A model generated the notes under the pieces. That model saw only the letters and a program-made list of their open reading frames with translations, was not told the DNA's origin and ran no database searches. From the NCBI GenBank assembly GCA_963742715.1, contig CAVUMR010000002.1, positions 806,001-870,000 of the forward strand: 64,000 nucleotides of DNA, in the 5' to 3' direction. Positions 60,350 through 64,000 of this stretch are shown here, piece after piece. A program made the position numbers and the translations under genes. The number at the start of each line of letters is the position of its first letter. Positions within the stretch are counted from its first letter, which is position 1. Source of the stretch: CAVUMR01 sp963742715. Its GTDB lineage: Bacteria; Actinomycetota; Actinomycetes; Mycobacteriales; Micromonosporaceae.

Positions 60350-61968
60350 GGCCGGTCCTGCCCGCCGGTGCGCTTCCACCAGTCCCGGAACGACTCGCGG
60401 GCCGGCAGCGGGGCGTCCCGCGACACCGTCCACGCGGACAGCGGCCAGGGCAGGTGGCGCAGCGCGCCGGCCGGACCGGACGACCCCCCGCTCGGCGGCC
60501 GACCGCCGCCCGCGGGTCCGGCCTTCGACGCGGCCGGCGGCTGCCCGGCGCCCACCGGTGCGGCCTGGCCGCGGCTCGCGGTACGGCGCAACGGCGCGGT
60601 GGACATCCGCGCGGCGCGCAGTGCCGCCTCGTACCGCCGCCGGTTGCCCATCACCCAGCCGAGGGTGCGCATCGCGGTGCGTTCGGCGGACACGTGGCCG
60701 CGCTTGTCGTCCACGGACTGCTGGCGCAGGTGTACCAGCACCTCAGGAATGTTGATCTTCACCGGGCACACCTCGTAGCACGCCCCGCACAGCGACGACG
60801 CGAACGGCAGGCTCCGGTTCTTGTCGATCCCGGTCAGCTGCGGGGAGATGATCGCACCGATCGGCCCCGGGTACACCGAGCCGTAGGCGTGACCGCCGGT
60901 CCGCTCGTACACCGGGCAGACGTTGAGGCAGGCCGAACAGCGGATGCAGGCGAGCGCCTGGCGGCCGACCCGGTCGGCGAGCGTCGCGGTGCGACCGTTG
61001 TCGACGAGCACCACATGTACCGTCTGCGGCCCGTCGCCGGGCGTCACCCCGGTCCACATCGACGTGTACGGGTTCATCCGCTCGCCGGTCGCGGACCGGG
61101 GGAGTAGCTGGAGGAACACCTCCAGGTCGCCGAACGTGGGCAGGATCTTCTCGATGCCGACCACACTGATCAGGGTGTCCGGCAGGGTCAGGCACATCCG
61201 GCCGTTGCCTTCGCTCTCCACCACGACCAGGGTGCCGGTCTCCGCGATGGCGAAGTTCGCGCCGGAGACGCCGACCGTACTGGCCAGGAACCGCTGCCGC
61301 AGGTGCTTGCGGGCCGCCTCGGCGAGTACCGGTGGCGAGTCGGTCAGCGAGTCGTCGGTCCCGGGCATCTCGGCCCGGAAGATCTCCCGGATCTGGGACC
61401 GGTTGTAGTGGATCGCCGGTACCAGGATGTGCGACGGGGTGTCGTGCGCGAGCTGCACGATCAGCTCGGCGAGATCGGTTTCGTGCGCGACGATGCCGGC
61501 CTGTTCCAGCACCTCGTTCAGCCCGATCTCCTGGGTCACCATCGACTTGACCTTCACAACATCGATGGCGGTCCCGGCGGCCTGCTGGGAAGCGGGCCGG
61601 CGGGACGAGCCGTGCGTATCGGAACTGTCCGTGTCGGTCCGTCGCACCAGGTCGAGCACGATCGCGTTGGCCTCGTCGGCGTCGCGGGCCCAGTGCACCT
61701 GCCCGCCGGCCGCGGTCACCGCCGCTTCGAACTGTTCGAGCAGCTCGGGCAGGTTCGCCATCACCTGCGCCTTGATCGCCGCGCCGGCCTCCCGCAGCTG
61801 CTCCCAGTCGGGCAGCTCACCGACGACCTTGGCCCGCTTGTCCCGGATCGTGTGGGTGGCCCGGCGCAGGTTGGCGCGCAGTTGCGGGTCGGCCACCGCA
61901 CGCCGGGCGGCCACCGGGAACGGGGTACCGCTGGACAGGTGCCCGGTGCCGCGCGGCAGTGCCGTCAT
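60346..61968 (-). CDS. lutB: LutB/YkgF-type iron-sulfur lactate oxidation protein
   Basis: This 540-residue protein joins a LUD domain (ATHTIRDKRAKVVGELPDWE, then ETDLAELIVQLAHDTPSHIL, VSGANFAIAETGTLVVVE) with two 4Fe-4S motifs, CIRCSACLNVCPVYE and CGACYEVCPVKINI. A C-terminal extension of about 130 residues is Gly/Pro-rich and ends SFRDWWKRTGGQ. It should carry electrons in lactate oxidation. Its ATG overlaps the lutA stop. Confidence 0.92.
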   Translation of the reverse strand: MTALPRGTGHLSSGTPFPVAARRAVADPQLRANLRRATHTIRDKRAKVVGELPDWEQLREAGAAIKAQVMANLPELLEQFEAAVTAAGGQVHWARDADEANAIVLDLVRRTDTDSSDTHGSSRRPASQQAAGTAIDVVKVKSMVTQEIGLNEVLEQAGIVAHETDLAELIVQLAHDTPSHILVPAIHYNRSQIREIFRAEMPGTDDSLTDSPPVLAEAARKHLRQRFLASTVGVSGANFAIAETGTLVVVESEGNGRMCLTLPDTLISVVGIEKILPTFGDLEVFLQLLPRSATGERMNPYTSMWTGVTPGDGPQTVHVVLVDNGRTATLADRVGRQALACIRCSACLNVCPVYERTGGHAYGSVYPGPIGAIISPQLTGIDKNRSLPFASSLCGACYEVCPVKINIPEVLVHLRQQSVDDKRGHVSAERTAMRTLGWVMGNRRRYEAALRAARMSTAPLRRTASRGQAAPVGAGQPPAASKAGPAGGGRPPSGGSSGPAGALRHLPWPLSAWTVSRDAPLPARESFRDWWKRTGGQDRP

Positions 61969-62768
61969 CGCGCACCTCGGGTGTCCACTGTGGCCGGTGG
62001 GTCGGATCGTGCCGGCGCGTCGCCCGCGCCGGGCCGGACCGCCGGGTCGGGACCGGCGGCGAGGATCTCCGCGTAGTGCATCGCGCGCACGCCGGTACGT
62101 AGCCGGCCCAGCCCGCCGCCGATGTGCGCCAGGCACGAGTTGTCCGCCGCGGCCAGCACCGAGGCACCGGTGTCCAGTACGTGCCGCGCCTTGTCGGCCA
62201 TCATCGCGGTCGACACGTCCGGGTTCTTCAACGCGAACGTGCCGCCGAACCCGCAGCACTCCTCGCCGGCGGTCAGCTCGACCAGATCGATTCCGCGTAC
62301 CTCGCGCAGCAACCGCAGCGGCTTGTCGCCGAGCATCAGGATGCGCAGTCCGTGGCAGGTCGGGTGGTACGTGACCCGGTGCGGGAAATGCGCGCCCACG
62401 TCGGTGACCCCGAGTACGTCGACGAGCAGCTCGGACAGCTCGTACACCCGGGGGGTGAGCGCGGCGACCGCGCTGGCGAGCGCCGGGTCGCCCTCGGCCA
62501 GCCGCGGGTACGACTCGCGCACCATCGCCGCGCACGAGCCGCTCGGTACCACCACCGCGTCGTATCCGGAGAACGTGTCGCAGAACCGGCGTACCAGCGG
62601 CATCGCCTCGTCCCGGTAGCCGGTGTTGGCGTGCATCTGCCCGCAGCAGGTCTGCTCGGTGGGGAACTCGACGGATTGCCCCAGCCGGCGCAGGATCGTC
62701 ACGATCGCGCGGCCGGTGGCCGGGTACATCAGGTCATTGATGCAGGTGATGAACAGCGCGACTCGCAT
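61965..62768 (-). CDS. lutA: LutA/YkgE-type (Fe-S)-binding protein
   Basis: This 267-residue protein has two CCG domains: EFPTEQTCCGQMHANTGY in the first and ELTAGEECCGFGGTFALK in the second, with TYHPTCHGLR and the start RVALFITCINDLMYP. These bind an iron-sulfur cluster of the heterodisulfide-reductase type. It is the first gene of the lut operon. ATG 62766-62768 follows GGGGAGG. Confidence 0.92.
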   Translation of the reverse strand: MRVALFITCINDLMYPATGRAIVTILRRLGQSVEFPTEQTCCGQMHANTGYRDEAMPLVRRFCDTFSGYDAVVVPSGSCAAMVRESYPRLAEGDPALASAVAALTPRVYELSELLVDVLGVTDVGAHFPHRVTYHPTCHGLRILMLGDKPLRLLREVRGIDLVELTAGEECCGFGGTFALKNPDVSTAMMADKARHVLDTGASVLAAADNSCLAHIGGGLGRLRTGVRAMHYAEILAAGPDPAVRPGAGDAPARSDPPATVDTRGAR

Positions 62769-62891
62769 GGGCGCCTCCCCACCGACAGCCTGCCAGCGGT
62801 GCCGCGAGCACGCCAGCGCGGTGCGCTGCCGGCCGGAGACGCCAGGGGCGGGTGACCGGATGGCCACCCGCCCCTGGACTGAACGCGACCC

Positions 62892-64000
62892 TCAGGTCTC
62901 GCCGCCGGCCTCCGCCTGCGGGGCGGCCGTCACGTCGTCGAGCTGGTACTTCTTCACCGCCTGTACGGCCAGATCCATCGGTGCCTCGCCGCGCCGGCCG
63001 AGCTGCCGCAGCGCCGCGACCGTCACTGACTCGCCGTCCACGTGGAAGTGCCGGCGCAGCGCGCCCCGGGTGTCCGAGTGGCCGAAGCCGTCGGTACCGA
63101 GCGAGGTGTAGTCGTTCGGCACCCACCGGGCGATCAGGTCCTGTACCGCGTGCATGTAGTCGCTGACCGCGACCACCGGGCCGGCCGTGTCGGCCAGCTT
63201 CGAGGTCACGTACGGCACCCGCGGGTCGGCCTCCGGGTGCAGCAGGTTGTGCTCCTCGGCCGCCACCGCGTCCCGGTGCAGCTCGGTCCACGAGGTGACC
63301 GACCAGATGTCGGCCGCGACCCCCCAGTCCTGGGCGAGCAGGTCCCGTGCGTGCTGTGCCCACGGCATCGCCACGCCGGACGCGAGCAACTGCACCCGCG
63401 GCGCGTCGCCGGGCAGCCCCTCGGGTGCCGGGGCGTACCGGTAGATGCCCTTGAGCAGGCCCTCCACGTCCAGGTTCTCCGGCTCGGCGGGCTGGATCAG
63501 CGGCTCGTTGTACAGCGTGAAGTAGTAGTAGATGTTCTCCGGGTTCTCGCCGTACATCCGGCGCAGCCCGTCCTTGACCAGGTGCGCCACCTCGTACGCC
63601 CAGGCCGGGTCGTACGCCACCACGGCCGGGTTGGTGACCGCGAGCAGGTGCGAATGCCCGTCCTGGTGCTGCAGCCCCTCACCGTTCAGCGTGGTGCGTC
63701 CCGCGGTGGCGCCCAGCACGAAGCCGCGGGCCATCTGGTCCGACGCCGCCCAGAATCCGTCGCCGGTGCGCTGGAAGCCGAACATCGAATAGAAGATGTA
63801 CAGCGGGATCATCGGTTCCTGGTGCGTCGCGTACGACGTGCCGGCGGCAGTGAACGACGCGACCGAGCCGGCCTCGTTGATGCCCTCGTGCAGGATCTGC
63901 CCGGACGTGGCCTCCTTGTACGACAGGAACAGGTCCCGGTCCACGGACAGGTAGTTCTGCCCGTGCGGCGAGTAGATCTTCGCCGTCGGGAACAGCGAGT
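62892..64000 (-). CDS. aceE: Pyruvate dehydrogenase E1, homodimeric AceE type, partial
   Basis: About 369 residues are visible, the C-terminal part of a protein of roughly 900. The 5' end lies beyond the right edge. Typical AceE segments are YSPHGQNYLSVDRDLFLSYK, GINEAGSVASFTAAGTSYAT, MFGFQRTGDGFWAASDQMAR, GRTTLNGEGLQHQDGHSH and YYYFTLYNEPLIQP. It decarboxylates pyruvate in central metabolism with E2 and E3. It is unrelated to the E1 alpha/beta pair at 42-44 kb, so the genome has a separate housekeeping enzyme. Confidence 0.95.
   Translation of the reverse strand, partial: SLFPTAKIYSPHGQNYLSVDRDLFLSYKEATSGQILHEGINEAGSVASFTAAGTSYATHQEPMIPLYIFYSMFGFQRTGDGFWAASDQMARGFVLGATAGRTTLNGEGLQHQDGHSHLLAVTNPAVVAYDPAWAYEVAHLVKDGLRRMYGENPENIYYYFTLYNEPLIQPAEPENLDVEGLLKGIYRYAPAPEGLPGDAPRVQLLASGVAMPWAQHARDLLAQDWGVAADIWSVTSWTELHRDAVAAEEHNLLHPEADPRVPYVTSKLADTAGPVVAVSDYMHAVQDLIARWVPNDYTSLGTDGFGHSDTRGALRRHFHVDGESVTVAALRQLGRRGEAPMDLAVQAVKKYQLDDVTAAPQAEAGGET

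Overview
The window is 64 kb of very GC-rich, gene-dense DNA from an actinobacterium. GTG starts, ATGA/GTGA stop-start overlaps and G-rich ribosome binding sites are common. A mycothiol-type DinB protein, a SchA/CurD protein, a Tad pilus locus and a FasR-fabD-fabH-acpP-fabF block all fit a filamentous actinomycete, perhaps Micromonosporales (inference). No rRNA, tRNA, CRISPR array, transposase or integrase was seen.

Layout. 0-11 kb: the cut end of a SchA/CurD gene, a PadR regulator with a DUF4097 protein, an MFS and an MMPL exporter, and small accessory genes (SRPBCC, DUF4865, SCP2, acyltransferase, methyltransferase). This resembles the flank of an aromatic polyketide locus. 11.7-24.6 kb: a Tad/Flp pilus locus. 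Two Flp pilins, a prepilin peptidase and a cell-wall hydrolase with a Flp-like N-terminus run leftward. A TadG-like protein, a zinc-cysteine protein, CpaB, a CpaE-TadE fusion, TadE, TadA, TadB and TadC run rightward, followed by a histidine kinase/response regulator pair.

25.3-47.4 kb: a specialised-metabolite cluster, the most interesting part. It has the three dedicated enzymes of 4-hydroxyphenylglycine synthesis, split over two blocks: a hydroxymandelate oxidase and HpgT-like aminotransferase at 25-28 kb, and a hydroxymandelate synthase at 39 kb. Between them lie an ATP-grasp ligase, an unlisted 38-residue gene made of six tandem pentapeptides (30,572-30,688), three adenylating enzymes (one at 46 kb), a phosphopantetheinyl transferase, two carrier proteins, two ketosynthases and a half-length ketosynthase. 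A PhyH-type oxygenase, an O-methyltransferase and orphan E1 alpha/beta genes follow. An ATP-grasp enzyme beside a repeat-built peptide gene and phenylglycine genes recalls pheganomycin, where an ATP-grasp ligase joins a phenylglycine-type residue to a ribosomal peptide. The ketosynthase/carrier set goes beyond that pathway. The product is unknown.

47.7-64 kb: housekeeping genes. These are an HIT-like protein, DUF1206, an SDR, DUF3145, an acyl-CoA carboxylase beta subunit, the fatty acid synthase operon with its PucR-type regulator, a VOC protein, a lutABC-like lactate oxidation operon with an AraC regulator, and the C-terminal part of pyruvate dehydrogenase E1 (AceE), cut by the right edge.

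Short tandem duplications (15-32 bp) recur at gene ends and in spacers, and many convergent gene ends carry long perfect hairpins.
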